In this document: piece after piece, positions 51,916 to 60,990 of the stretch
How the letters are laid out: every line of letters begins with the position of its first letter
How positions within the stretch are numbered: the stretch's first letter is position 1
Assembly: GCF_004854025.1 (NCBI RefSeq)
Contig: NZ_STGM01000005.1
Span: forward strand, 62,001-126,000
Length of the DNA stretch: 64,000 nt
From: Microbacterium hydrothermale
GTDB lineage: Bacteria; Actinomycetota; Actinomycetes; Actinomycetales; Microbacteriaceae
Reading direction: 5' to 3'
Program-made: the position numbers and the translations under genes
The notes under the pieces: generated by a model
Told to the model about the DNA's origin: nothing
Database searches by the model: none
Seen by the model: the letters and a program-made list of their open reading frames with translations, nothing else

Positions 51916-53382
51916 ATGGTCTCCACCGGAACCGTCCCCACCGCCCCCTCCGCCGCGAAGGCGACACGCCCCGGTGCGGTGATCGCCCTCCTCGTCGTCG
52001 CCGCGTTCGTCGTCATCCTGAACGAGACGATCATGGGTGTCGCCCTGCCCGAGCTGATGCGCGAACTCGACATCGCCGCGGCGACGGCGCAGTGGTTGAC
52101 CACCGCGTTCCTGCTGACGATGGCGGTCGTCATCCCGACCACCGGGTTCCTCATCCAACGCTTCCCCCTGCGCGCGCTGTTCTTCGCCGCGATGGGGCTG
52201 TTCACCCTCGGAACCGTGATCGCCGCCGTCGCCCCCGGGTTCGGCGTGCTGCTGATCGGGCGCATCGTGCAGGCCTCGGGCACGGCGATCATGATCCCGC
52301 TGCTGTTCACCACCGTGCTCAATGTCGTGCCCGTGCACCGGCGGGGGCGCATGATGGGCCTCATCTCGATCGTGATCTCGGTCGCTCCCGCCGTCGGGCC
52401 GACGGTGTCGGGGCTCATCCTGTCGGTGTTCCCGTGGCGCGCGATGTTCATCGTGATGATCCCGATCGCCCTCGTCGCGATCGCCCTCGGCGCCCGATGG
52501 GTGCAGAACCTCACCGAGACGCGCCGGGTGACCCTCGACGTGGTTTCGGTGGTGCTCTCGGCCCTCGCGTTCGGCGGGCTGATCTTCGGCCTGTCCAGCA
52601 TCGGAGAGGCCGCCGGCGGCCACGCCCTGGTGCCGATCTGGATCCCGCTCGCCGTCGGCGCGGTCGCACTCGCCGCGTTCGTCGTGCGCCAGCTGCGTCT
52701 CGGGGCGACCGATCGCGTGCTGCTGAACCTCGCCGTGTTCCGGCACTCGACCTTCAGCGTCGCCGTCATCCTGGTGGTCGTCGCGATGACGACGCTGTTC
52801 GGCGTGCTGATCCTGCTGCCGCTGTACCTGCAGAACGTCCTGGCGCTCGGCACCCTCCCCACCGGTCTCATGCTGCTGCCCGGCGGACTGCTCATGGGGC
52901 TCATGGCCCCGCTCGTCGGCACCCTCTTCGACCGCTTCGGTGCACGCCCCCTCGTGCTGCCGGGTGCCGTCGTGGCGGCCGTGGCCTTGTGGGGCTTCGC
53001 GACCCTCTCGGCGTCGACGCCCATCGGTTTCGTGATCGCCGTGCACTGCGTGCTGAGCCTCGGGCTGGCGTTCATGTTCACCCCGCTCATGACCTCGGCG
53101 CTCGGCTCGCTGCCGCCCGTGCTCTACCCGCACGGATCCGCCATCGTGTCGACGGTCCAGCAGCTCGCGGGCGCCGCGGGCACGGCGCTGTTCGTCACGC
53201 TCATGACCGTGGGGGCGGCCTCCGCAGCATCCGAGGGCAGCGGGATCGTGGAGGCCACGGCCTCCGGCATCCACACCGCCTTCTTCGTCGCGGCGTGCCT
53301 GTCGCTCGCGGTGATCGTGCTCGCCGCGTTCGTGCGGACGCCGAAGCCGGCCGAGGGCGTGCAGGGGGTGCCGGGGCGCTGA
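51916..53382 (+). CDS. MFS multidrug efflux transporter, DHA2 (14-TM) type
   Basis: A 488-residue major-facilitator protein with about 14 hydrophobic segments. DHA2 features are LNETIMGVALPELMRELDIA near residue 38, the QWLTTAFLLTMAVVIPTTGF antiporter-side helix, and the LIGRIVQASGTAIMIPLLFT motif. The closest pattern is EmrB/QacA-like proton-driven exporters; the substrate is unknown. The ATG at 51916 begins MVSTGTVPTAPSAAKATRPG, the expected cytoplasmic tail. An upstream in-frame ATG at 51862 would add 18 residues and would cover the second palindrome, so I prefer 51916. Confidence 0.88.
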   Translation: MVSTGTVPTAPSAAKATRPGAVIALLVVAAFVVILNETIMGVALPELMRELDIAAATAQWLTTAFLLTMAVVIPTTGFLIQRFPLRALFFAAMGLFTLGTVIAAVAPGFGVLLIGRIVQASGTAIMIPLLFTTVLNVVPVHRRGRMMGLISIVISVAPAVGPTVSGLILSVFPWRAMFIVMIPIALVAIALGARWVQNLTETRRVTLDVVSVVLSALAFGGLIFGLSSIGEAAGGHALVPIWIPLAVGAVALAAFVVRQLRLGATDRVLLNLAVFRHSTFSVAVILVVVAMTTLFGVLILLPLYLQNVLALGTLPTGLMLLPGGLLMGLMAPLVGTLFDRFGARPLVLPGAVVAAVALWGFATLSASTPIGFVIAVHCVLSLGLAFMFTPLMTSALGSLPPVLYPHGSAIVSTVQQLAGAAGTALFVTLMTVGAASAASEGSGIVEATASGIHTAFFVAACLSLAVIVLAAFVRTPKPAEGVQGVPGR

Positions 53383-53391
53383 GGGGCCTCC

Positions 53392-54402
53392 TCAGGACGC
53401 CCCCGTCGACGCCCGTGCCACCAACTCGGGCGCGAACACCGTCTGCCGCGTGGGGCGCTCCGGTTCGTCGGCCTCGTCGAGCAGGATCCGCATCGCGGTC
53501 CCTCCGATGAGTGCGCTCGGCTGACGCACCGAGGTGAGCGGCACCGCCGCGGCCGCGGCGAAGGGGATGTCGTCGAAGCCCACCACGGCGATCTCGTCGG
53601 GCACCAGCATGCGCCCGCCCACGACGAGGCTCTGCAGGAGCCCGAGCGCGAGCAGATCGTTGGCGGCGAAGACCGCGTCGGGGCGGTCGACGCGATCGCG
53701 CGCGAGCAGTCGACGCCCCGCCGCCACACCTTCGTCCACCGTCAGCGCGTGGGTGGGGACGACTTCCAGTGTGGCGGGACGCGTGCTGTTCTCGACGGCG
53801 CTCCGGGCTCCCGCGAGACGATCCGTGACCTGTCGGATGTCGAAGGCGCCCCCCACGAAGGCGATCCTTCGGCGACCGCGCTCGAGGAGGTGCTCCGCGG
53901 CGAGCCGCCCGCCCGCGACGCTGTCGACGGAGACCGACGAGAAGCGCGCGTCCCCCGAGAATCGGTCGATCAGTACCGAGGGGATGCCGCGCGCTCGGAG
54001 GCGGGTGAGTCGCGCGGTGACGTCGCCGAACGGCGCGATGAGGAGCCCCCGCACCATCTGCTGCTCGAACAGGTCGATGTACAGCGTCTCGCGAGCGGCA
54101 TCCTCGTCGCTGTTCCCGTGCAGGACCGCGAGCCCCCGGGCCGCGGCCTCGCGTTCGGCGCCGCCGACCACGTCGGCGAAGAACGGATTGCGCCCGTCGA
54201 GGGCGACGAAACCCACGGTCGTGCTCACCCCCGCCCGCAGCTGACGGGCGGCGTCGTTCCGCACGTATCCGAGCTGCTCGATCGCACTGTTGACGCGCTC
54301 GATCGACGAGGCGGAGACGGTGTCGGGTCGGTTGAGGACGTTCGACACGGTGCCGACGGAGACGCCCGCGAGGGTCGCGACATCGCGGATGCTGATCGGC
54401 AC
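53392..54402 (-). CDS. LacI-family regulator, probable rhamnose-transport regulator
   Basis: A 336-residue LacI protein. The helix-turn-helix is MPISIRDVATLAGVSVGTVS with NVLNRPDTVS as the recognition helix end. The hinge reads RNDAARQLRAGVS; the effector domain contains DGRNPFFADVVGGAEREAAA, PDAVFAANDLLALGLLQSLV and AVVGFDDIPFAAAAAVPLTS. It is divergent from the rhamnose-type importer across a 142-bp spacer with a perfect 20-bp palindrome. It is closely similar to the second LacI at 59514-60512, with the same helix-turn-helix pattern, so the two may share operators or effectors. Confidence 0.87.
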   Translation of the reverse strand: MPISIRDVATLAGVSVGTVSNVLNRPDTVSASSIERVNSAIEQLGYVRNDAARQLRAGVSTTVGFVALDGRNPFFADVVGGAEREAAARGLAVLHGNSDEDAARETLYIDLFEQQMVRGLLIAPFGDVTARLTRLRARGIPSVLIDRFSGDARFSSVSVDSVAGGRLAAEHLLERGRRRIAFVGGAFDIRQVTDRLAGARSAVENSTRPATLEVVPTHALTVDEGVAAGRRLLARDRVDRPDAVFAANDLLALGLLQSLVVGGRMLVPDEIAVVGFDDIPFAAAAAVPLTSVRQPSALIGGTAMRILLDEADEPERPTRQTVFAPELVARASTGAS

Positions 54403-54445
54403 GGCGCCTCCTCACGTCACGATCCGGTCTCGACGCGATCCCGAC

Positions 54446-54506
54446 TTGACCACGTCGTCGGGCTCACCCTACAGTGATCCGCATCCGATCTGAAACGTTT
54501 CAGATC
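54446..54506 (+). promoter_or_regulatory. Importer promoter and perfect LacI operator
   Basis: TTGACC (54446-54451) and TACAGT (54470-54475), with 18-bp spacing, form a sigma-70-like promoter. Downstream lies the perfect 20-bp palindrome GATCTGAAACGTTTCAGATC (54487-54506), which a LacI repressor would use as a roadblock. Confidence 0.85.
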
Positions 54507-54544
54507 GAGCCGGGAGACCGGATCAACCTCAACGAGGAGGCCGC

Positions 54545-56077
54545 ATGGCTGACGCGATGGACGCGACACGCACGCCGTCCGACCACGCCCTCGAGCTGCG
54601 CCGGGTGATGAAGTCCTTCGGCCCCGTCGTCGCTCTGCGATCGGGGAGCCTGGTGCTCGACCGCGGCTCGATCCACGCCCTCATCGGCGAGAACGGAGCG
54701 GGCAAGTCGACCCTGGTGAAGATCATCGCGGGGCTCTACCGCCGCGACGACGGCGACTTCCTCCTCGATGGCGAGAGCGTCGACTTCGCCAGCACCGCGC
54801 AGTCGAAGGCCGCGGGGATCGCCGTGATCTACCAGGAGCCGACACTGTTCCCCGACCTGTCGGTCACCGAGAACATCTTCATGGGCCGCCAGCCCACCGG
54901 CCGGCTCGGTCGCATCGACCGCGCGGCGATGCGCGCCGAGGCGACGCAGATCTTCGCCCGGCTGGGCGTCGCCCTCGACCCCGACCGCGTGACCGAGGGA
55001 CTTTCGATCGCCGACCAGCAGATCATCGAGATCGCCAAGGCCATCTCGCTCGACGCGCGCGTGCTGATCATGGACGAGCCGACCGCCGCGCTCAGCGGTG
55101 TCGAGGTCGAGCGTCTCTTCGCCGTCGCGCGCAGCCTGCGCGACGAGGGTCGCGCCCTGCTGTTCATCTCGCACCGATTCGACGAGGTGTTCGCCCTGTG
55201 CGACACCGTCACGGTCATGCGCGACGGGGCATACGTGCACACCACCCCTCTGGCCGACACGACGGTCGATGACCTCGTGCGTCAGATGGTCGGCCGCGAT
55301 GTGACGGAGCTCTTCCCCAAGCTCCCCTCCACCCCCGGCGACGTCGTGCTCGAGGTCGAGGGACTCACCCGCAAGGGCGTGTTCCGCGACATCTCGTTCA
55401 CCCTGCGCGCGGGAGAGATCGTCGGTCTCGCCGGGCTCGTCGGTGCCGGGCGCAGCGAGGTCGCCCGCGCGATCTTCGGCGTCGACTCCTACGAGTCGGG
55501 CACCGTCCGCCTCGCGGGCAGCCCGCTGGCGAAGGCGAGCGTCCGCCAGGCGACCGCGCGCGGCCTCGCCCTCGTGCCCGAAGACCGCCGCAAGCAGGGG
55601 CTCGTCCTCGACGAGGGGGTCTCACGAAACATCACCCTCGCCATCCGGCAGAAGCTCTCCCGCTGGGGACTCCTGCGCAGCACCGATGAGAACCGCGCCG
55701 CCCGCGAGTGGGCGAGCCGCCTCGAGGTCAAGACGGCAGCCCTCGACGCCACGACGGGAACGCTCAGCGGGGGCAACCAGCAGAAGGTCGTCATCGGCAA
55801 GTGGCTGGCGACCCAGCCCAAGGTCCTGATCGTCGACGAACCCACCCGCGGCATCGACGTCGGCACGAAGAGCGAGGTGCACCGGCTTCTGTCCGAGCTC
55901 GCGCAGCAGGGCCTCGCGATCCTCATGATCTCGAGCGAGCTGCCCGAGGTGCTCGGCATGGCCGACCGCGTCCTCGTCATGCGCGAAGGGCGGCTGACCG
56001 GGGAGTTCGCACGAGCGGATGCCACCCCCGAGGCCGTCATGTTCGCCGCGACCGCCGAAGCGGGGGCATCGCTGTGA
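54545..56077 (+). CDS. rhaT: Rhamnose-type ABC importer ATPase (RhaT/RbsA-like)
   Basis: A 510-residue double ATPase. The first half has Walker [18 protein letters not shown] and Walker [14 protein letters not shown] with [12 protein letters not shown] as its signature region. The second half has [26 protein letters not shown], signature [15 protein letters not shown] and Walker [17 protein letters not shown]. It drives sugar uptake with the two permeases and binding lipoprotein downstream. The rhamnose assignment follows from the RhaS-like binding protein and the rhaM/rhaI genes beyond it. The symbol is used by analogy with the Rhizobium rha system. ATG at 54545, after GAGGAGG. Confidence 0.85.
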   Translation: MADAMDATRTPSDHALELRRVMKSFGPVVALRSGSLVLDRGSIHALIGENGAGKSTLVKIIAGLYRRDDGDFLLDGESVDFASTAQSKAAGIAVIYQEPTLFPDLSVTENIFMGRQPTGRLGRIDRAAMRAEATQIFARLGVALDPDRVTEGLSIADQQIIEIAKAISLDARVLIMDEPTAALSGVEVERLFAVARSLRDEGRALLFISHRFDEVFALCDTVTVMRDGAYVHTTPLADTTVDDLVRQMVGRDVTELFPKLPSTPGDVVLEVEGLTRKGVFRDISFTLRAGEIVGLAGLVGAGRSEVARAIFGVDSYESGTVRLAGSPLAKASVRQATARGLALVPEDRRKQGLVLDEGVSRNITLAIRQKLSRWGLLRSTDENRAAREWASRLEVKTAALDATTGTLSGGNQQKVVIGKWLATQPKVLIVDEPTRGIDVGTKSEVHRLLSELAQQGLAILMISSELPEVLGMADRVLVMREGRLTGEFARADATPEAVMFAATAEAGASL

Positions 56078-56133
56078 GCGTCGTCCCCCTGCTCGTCTTC
56101 CTGACCACCCCTGAAGCGGAGAGCCACCGATGA
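56074..56133 (+). CDS. 19-residue bridging frame between ATPase and first permease
   Basis: GTG 56074 overlaps the ATPase stop (GTGA), and the frame [19 protein letters not shown] stops at 56133, overlapping the permease ATG at 56130 (ATGA). It exactly fills the gap, as does the small frame at 50285-50338. GCGGAGAG just before the permease ATG is an independent ribosome site. It may serve translational coupling; no product function is claimed. Confidence 0.4.
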   Translation: MSVVPLLVFLTTPEAESHR

Positions 56134-57164
56134 GCACCGCCACCCCCGTCCGCCCGGGCACGAGCCCCGCGGCCAAACTCGTCTCGCACGTGGCGACGGC
56201 GCGCGAGAGCGGCATCGTCCTCGCCCTCGTGCTGATCGTCGCCATCGCGACCCTCAACAATCCGACCTTCCTCTTCTCGCCCGACGGGTTCCGCGACCTG
56301 CTGCTCACGCCGTCGCTCCTGCTTCTCGTCGCGGTCGGCCAGGCCATCGTCATCATCACGCGCAACGTCGACCTGTCGGTCGGGTCCGTCGTGGGGCTGA
56401 CCGCCTACCTCACGGGGCGCCTCTTCATCGACGTCCCCGGTCTGCCGCTCGTGGTGGTCTTCCTCGCGGGTCTCGTGGTCGGCGGCATCCTGGGCTTCGT
56501 CAACGGCGCTCTCGTGGCGTACGCGAAGGTGCCCGCTCTCGTCATCACCCTCGGCACGATGTACATCTTCCGGGGCATCAACGTCGCCTGGGCGGGGAGC
56601 AACCGCGTCAACGCCTCCGACCTGCCCGCGGACTTCCGCGGACTGGGTACGGGCCAGATCCTCGGCATCCCGATCCTGACCCTGCTCGCCGTCGTCGTCC
56701 TCATCGCCGCGGCCTGGTACCTGCGGAACCTCCGCAGCGGGCGCGAGCTGTACGCCATCGGATCGGACCCTGCCGCCGCCCACCTCTACGGTCTCAAGGT
56801 GAACCGCCGCATCATCGGCGCGTTCGTCACCAGCGGTGCGCTGGCCGGGCTGGCCGGCGTGCTCTACGCGGCGCGCTACGGCACGGTCGCGTCCAACGCC
56901 GGGTTCGGCTGGGAGCTCCAGGCGATCGGGGCGGCCGTCATCGGCGGCGTCGCGATCTCGGGCGGCGTCGGCACCGTGTGGGGCGCTGCGATCGGGGCCT
57001 ACCTACTGCTCACCATCAACCGCGCGCTGCCCATCCTCGGCATCGACGACTTCTGGCAGCGGGCCGTGGTCGGAGCGCTCATCCTCGGCGCCATCGTGCT
57101 CGACCGCGTGCTGGCCGTCCGGCAGTCGCGCAAGCTCACCGCAGAGAGGGAGACGGGTCGATGA
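56130..57164 (+). CDS. rhaP: Rhamnose-type ABC importer permease 1
   Basis: A 344-residue RbsC-family permease with about eight to ten hydrophobic segments. The signature [23 protein letters not shown] lies near residue 68, the coupling loop [20 protein letters not shown] near 200, and [20 protein letters not shown] in the C-terminal part. It is one of two non-identical permeases in the operon. The stop overlaps the second permease start (ATGA). Confidence 0.87.
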   Translation: MSTATPVRPGTSPAAKLVSHVATARESGIVLALVLIVAIATLNNPTFLFSPDGFRDLLLTPSLLLLVAVGQAIVIITRNVDLSVGSVVGLTAYLTGRLFIDVPGLPLVVVFLAGLVVGGILGFVNGALVAYAKVPALVITLGTMYIFRGINVAWAGSNRVNASDLPADFRGLGTGQILGIPILTLLAVVVLIAAAWYLRNLRSGRELYAIGSDPAAAHLYGLKVNRRIIGAFVTSGALAGLAGVLYAARYGTVASNAGFGWELQAIGAAVIGGVAISGGVGTVWGAAIGAYLLLTINRALPILGIDDFWQRAVVGALILGAIVLDRVLAVRQSRKLTAERETGR

Positions 57165-58225
57165 CCTCCACCACCGTCGACGAACGCGCCCGGACTTACC
57201 GCGCGCACGGCCGCCCGTTCTGGCGTCGCGCCCTGCTGACCCGCGAAGCCGCCATCATCGGCATCCTGCTGCTGGTCATCGTCGTGTCGCTGGCGACCGT
57301 CCGCAACTTCGACAGCCCCCTCACGGTCACGTACCTGCTGCGCGACATCGCCCCCATCCTGCTCATCGCCCTGCCGATGACGCTGATCATCATCACCGAG
57401 GAGATCGACCTCTCGGTGGCGAGCATCGTCGGGCTCTCGAGCGTCACCGTGGGCGTGCTCACCCAGGCCGGGTGGCCCTTCGAGGTGGCCGCCCTCGCCG
57501 CAATCGTCGTGGGCCTCATCGCCGGGGCGATCAACGGTTTCCTCGTCACCGTCGTCGGGCTGCCGTCCCTCGCCGTCACGATCGGAACGCTCGCGCTGTT
57601 CCGCGGCATCGCCGTCGGACTCCTCGGCACGGAGGCGGTGACCGAGTTCCCCGAGACCTGGACGGACCTTGCCAAGGCCAACATCCCCGGGACCCCCCTG
57701 CCGCTGATCATGATCCCGTTCGCGGTGCTCGCGATCGTCTTCGCTGTGCTGCTGCACCTCACCCCCTTCGGGCGGTCGCTGTACGCGATCGGTCTGAACA
57801 AGGAGGCCGCTCAGTTCTCGGGCATCGACGTGGCCCGCACCAAATTCGTGCTCTTCGTGCTGAGCGGTACCGTCTCGGGCTTCGCCGGGGTCTACTTCAC
57901 GCTGCTGTACAGCAATGCCCGCGGCGAGAACGCCATGGGCATGGAACTGCAGATCATCGCCGCGGTGCTTCTGGGAGGCGTGTCGATCTTCGGCGGTCGC
58001 GGCGCCCTGCACGGCGTGATCGCCGGCGTCCTGCTCATCGGAACGCTCGGCAGCGCCCTCCGCCTCGCCGGAGTCACGAGCGACATCATCAACGTCATCA
58101 CCGGGGTGCTGCTCGTGCTCTCGGTGGTCTCCGCCAGCCTGCTCGCCTGGCTGCAGTCCCGCCGCGCGGCCGCCCTCGGCAAGCGCAAGAGCGCCCGCGC
58201 CGCCACCGCAGCGGCGACCGTCTGA
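57161..58225 (+). CDS. rhaQ: Rhamnose-type ABC importer permease 2
   Basis: A 354-residue RbsC-family permease. Signature: IALPMTLIIITEEIDLSVAS near residue 75, VGLPSLAVTIGTLALFRGIA near 140, coupling loop FGRSLYAIGLNKEAAQFSGI near 205, and LGGVSIFGGRGALHGVIAG. It pairs with the previous permease as a heterodimer. The C-terminus is a basic tail (LGKRKSARAATAAATV). ATGA overlap with permease 1; 37 bp separate it from the binding-protein gene. Confidence 0.87.
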   Translation: MTSTTVDERARTYRAHGRPFWRRALLTREAAIIGILLLVIVVSLATVRNFDSPLTVTYLLRDIAPILLIALPMTLIIITEEIDLSVASIVGLSSVTVGVLTQAGWPFEVAALAAIVVGLIAGAINGFLVTVVGLPSLAVTIGTLALFRGIAVGLLGTEAVTEFPETWTDLAKANIPGTPLPLIMIPFAVLAIVFAVLLHLTPFGRSLYAIGLNKEAAQFSGIDVARTKFVLFVLSGTVSGFAGVYFTLLYSNARGENAMGMELQIIAAVLLGGVSIFGGRGALHGVIAGVLLIGTLGSALRLAGVTSDIINVITGVLLVLSVVSASLLAWLQSRRAAALGKRKSARAATAAATV

Positions 58226-58262
58226 CCTGCACGCACCACCCGCACCACGAAAGGAAACAACG

Positions 58263-59303
58263 ATGTTCGCATTCACTCGCAAGACCCGCGTCGGCACCGC
58301 TGCCGCCGCTCTCGCCCTGGCGGTCACGCTCGTCGCGACGGGCTGCTCCGGCGGAGCCGGCGGGGGCTCGGGATCCGGAGGTGACGGGGGCAACCTCTCG
58401 ATCACCTTCCTGCCGAAGAACCTCGGCAACCCGTACTTCGAAACCTCGAACAAGGGCGGAGAAGAGGCCATCGGCGAGTTCGGCGGAACCTTCGAGCAGG
58501 TCGGTCCGAGCGAGGCCACGCCCACCTCGCAGGTGCAGTACATCCAGACCGCAGCGCAGCAGGGCGTGGGTGGGCTCGTCATCTCGGCGAACGACCCCTC
58601 CGCCATCTGCGACGCGCTCGACGAGGCCCGCAGCGCCGGCGTGAAGGTCGTCACCTTCGACTCCGACACCGATGCGAAGTGCCGCGACCTGTTCATCAAC
58701 CAGGCGACCGCGGAGGGCATCGCGAAGGTCCAGGTCGACCTCGTCGCGAAGCAGATCGGCGACGCCGGTCAGGTGGCGATCCTCTCGGCCGCGGCCAACG
58801 CGACGAACCAGAACGCCTGGATCGAGCTGATGAAGAAGGACTTCGCCGCCAACCACCCGAACATCGAGCTGGTCGACGTCGTCTACGGCGACGACGACGA
58901 CCAGACTTCGTTCGACCGCACGGCTGCTCTGCTGCAGACGTACCCGAATCTCAAGGGCATCGTCTCGCCGACGACGGTCGGCATCGCCGCGGCCGGTCGC
59001 TACCTGTCGACCTCGGAGTACAAGGGCAAGGTCGCGCTCACCGGTCTGGGAACGCCCAATCAGCTGCGCGAGTACGTGCAGGACGGCACCATCACCGCGT
59101 TCGCGCTGTGGAACCCGGCCGACCTCGGCTACCTGTCGGCCTACGCGACGAAGGCGCTGATCGACGGCACGATCACGGGCAAGGAGGGTGACTCGTTCGA
59201 GGCCGGCAAGCTCGGCTCGTTCACCGTCGGCGCCGACGCCACGGTCCTGCTCGGCGACCCCTACGTGTTCGATTCCTCGAACATCGCGGACTTCGACTTC
59301 TGA
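58263..59303 (+). CDS. rhaS: Rhamnose-type ABC importer binding lipoprotein (RhaS-like)
   Basis: A 346-residue type I sugar-binding lipoprotein, lipobox VATGC with Cys28 followed by a Gly/Ser linker. The mature start LSITFLPKNLGNPYFETSNK is the opening I associate with rhizobial RhaS rhamnose-binding proteins; VGGLVISANDPSAICDALDE and TFDSDTDAKCRDLFINQATA follow. It captures the sugar outside the membrane. Last in the operon, consistent with its higher expression from stable 3' message, and preceded by AAAGGAAACA, a good ribosome site. Confidence 0.88.
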   Translation: MFAFTRKTRVGTAAAALALAVTLVATGCSGGAGGGSGSGGDGGNLSITFLPKNLGNPYFETSNKGGEEAIGEFGGTFEQVGPSEATPTSQVQYIQTAAQQGVGGLVISANDPSAICDALDEARSAGVKVVTFDSDTDAKCRDLFINQATAEGIAKVQVDLVAKQIGDAGQVAILSAAANATNQNAWIELMKKDFAANHPNIELVDVVYGDDDDQTSFDRTAALLQTYPNLKGIVSPTTVGIAAAGRYLSTSEYKGKVALTGLGTPNQLREYVQDGTITAFALWNPADLGYLSAYATKALIDGTITGKEGDSFEAGKLGSFTVGADATVLLGDPYVFDSSNIADFDF

Positions 59304-59401
59304 GCCGACGCACGCACCCGGCCCCGGCCGCCCTCGGGGTGGTCGGGGCTTCGGTCGTTCCGGCGCGTCGATGTGTGTCGGGTCCGCGCTGCGGGGCGTC
59401 G

Positions 59402-59452
59402 AGTCCGAGAATCCCGGATGCTGCGGGGGATCGTCCGGGTGTTTCGGACACT
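59402..59452. repeat. Diverged member of the 53-bp palindromic family
   Basis: The right half, GTCCGGGTGTTTCGGACACT, closely matches the right half of the elements at 62185 and 62273. The left half, AGTCCGAGAATCCCGGA, is a degenerate complement. It lies between convergent genes, after the binding-protein gene. Confidence 0.65.
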
Positions 59453-59513
59453 CGGTCGCGACGCGCCGCCGCGCGTGGGCGGCACGGGGGAAGCACGCCG
59501 CGGGGCGAGGGAG

Positions 59514-60512
59514 CTACCCGCTCGACGCCCGCACGACGAGCTCGGGGCGGAAGCGCACCTGCCGCTCGGCGGTGTCGAGCTCTCCGTCGAAGTGGCGCAG
59601 CAGCAGGTCGACGGCGGTGGACCCGAGCGCCTCGGCCGGTTGCCGCACCGAGGTGAGCGGAACCACCGTCGCGGACGCGAAGTCGATGTCGTCGTAGCCG
59701 ACGAGGGCGATGTCGTCGGGCACGCGGACCCCGCCGAGCATGGTCAGCGCTTGCAAGACGCCCACGGCGAGAAGGTCGTTCGCGGCGAAGACGGCGTCCG
59801 GCCGGTCGGAACGTTCGCGCAGCCTTTCGCCGGCGGCCCGGCCGGCGAGGACCGTCATCGCCTCGGTCTCGATGATCTCGAGCGCGGCGCCCTCGACCTC
59901 GGCGATCGCGCGGCGGGCGCCCGCGAGGCGATCGGCCACCTGGCGCGTGCCGAGGGGCCCGCCGACGAACGCGACGCGGCGTCGTCCGCGCTCCAGCACG
60001 TGTGCGACGGCGAGGTAGCCGCCCTCGACGTCGTCGACCGACACCGTGCACACCTCGTCGACGGCGGTCTGCTCGTCGACGAGGACGACCGGGATGCCGG
60101 CTGACGCCAGACGCTCGACCACGTCGCCGTCGGCGTCGGCCGGGGTGAGGAGCACCCCCGCGACCTGCTGCTCGCGGAACTGGTCGAGGTAGAGGCGCTC
60201 CTGATCGCCGTCGGCCCCGCTCGAGCCGAGCAGGACGACGTATCCGTCTGCCGCGGCGCGCGCTTCGGCCCCGCGGGCGACGGCGGCGAAGAAGGGGTTG
60301 CCGACGTCGAGCACGATCAGCGCGATCGCGCGGCTGCGGCCGGCGCGCAACTGGCGGGCGGCGTCGTTGCGCACGTAGCCGAGCGCGTCGATGGCGGCGC
60401 GCACGCGTTCGACGGCCGCGGGCGAGACGGTCGAACGGCCGTTGAGGACGTTCGAGACGGTCCCCACCGAGACACCGGCACGCGCCGCGACGTCTTTGAT
60501 CTTGACCGCCAT
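59514..60512 (-). CDS. LacI-family regulator of the rhamnose catabolic operon
   Basis: A 332-residue LacI protein: helix-turn-helix MAVKIKDVAARAGVSVGTVS NVLNGRS, hinge RNDAARQLRAGRS, effector domain with LDVGNPFFAAVARGAEARAA, PDAVFAANDLLAVGVLQALT and ALVGYDDIDFASATVVPLTS. Divergent from rhaM across 82 bp that holds a TGAAACGATTCA-type operator. I infer that it represses rhaM-rhaI-aldolase genes and answers to rhamnose or a metabolite. The ATG at 60512 sits directly before the family N-terminus. Confidence 0.88.
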   Translation of the reverse strand: MAVKIKDVAARAGVSVGTVSNVLNGRSTVSPAAVERVRAAIDALGYVRNDAARQLRAGRSRAIALIVLDVGNPFFAAVARGAEARAAADGYVVLLGSSGADGDQERLYLDQFREQQVAGVLLTPADADGDVVERLASAGIPVVLVDEQTAVDEVCTVSVDDVEGGYLAVAHVLERGRRRVAFVGGPLGTRQVADRLAGARRAIAEVEGAALEIIETEAMTVLAGRAAGERLRERSDRPDAVFAANDLLAVGVLQALTMLGGVRVPDDIALVGYDDIDFASATVVPLTSVRQPAEALGSTAVDLLLRHFDGELDTAERQVRFRPELVVRASSG

Positions 60513-60558
60513 GATCCGTCGACGATATCGCACGGGTCGACGCACTGTGCTATCGTTC

Positions 60559-60574
60559 AATGAAACGATTCATT
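60559..60574. promoter_or_regulatory. LacI-type operator upstream of rhaM
   Basis: AATGAAACGATTCATT has 6-bp complementary ends (AATGAA/TTCATT) around an ACGA centre. It shares the TGAAACG core with the importer operator at 54487-54506. TATCGT at 60551-60556 just upstream could be the -10. Confidence 0.75.
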
Positions 60575-60594
60575 CTCGAGGGAGAGAAGCCCGA

Positions 60595-60990
60595 ATGCCC
60601 ACCCGCGTCTGCTTCGAACTGCGCGTTCGACCAGAGATGATCGACGCCTACGTCGCTCGGCACACCCCGGTCCGCGCCGACATGCTCGCCGAGATCGCCG
60701 CCGCCGGCCGCCGCAACTACTCGCTGTTCCTCGGCGAGGGCGGGCGTCTCGTCGGCTACTACGAGACCGACGACGACGCGGCCGCGCAGGCCTACCTCGC
60801 AGCCTCCCCGATCGCGGCTGCCTGGGAAGCCGAGATGGCCCCCTTCTTCCTCGACCTCGACGGCCGCCCCGACCAGGCCGCCACCGCGCTCACCGAGGTG
60901 TTCCACCTCGCCGACCAGCTCGCCGGCGTCGCCGACGTCGCGAGCCCCGACCCCATGGCATCCGCCCCGACCGAAAGCACCCGCCCATGA
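60595..60990 (+). CDS. rhaM: L-rhamnose mutarotase
   Basis: Interconverts alpha- and beta-L-rhamnose so that the isomerase receives its preferred anomer. The first about 105 of 131 residues match the small dimeric RhaM fold: VCFELRVRPEMIDAYVARHT with active-site His, RRNYSLFLGEGGRLVGYYET and EMAPFFLDLDG. A tail of about 25 residues rich in Ala/Pro/Ser is not usual. The ATG at 60595 follows GGGAGAGAAG. It overlaps the isomerase gene by four bases. Confidence 0.9.
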   Translation: MPTRVCFELRVRPEMIDAYVARHTPVRADMLAEIAAAGRRNYSLFLGEGGRLVGYYETDDDAAAQAYLAASPIAAAWEAEMAPFFLDLDGRPDQAATALTEVFHLADQLAGVADVASPDPMASAPTESTRP

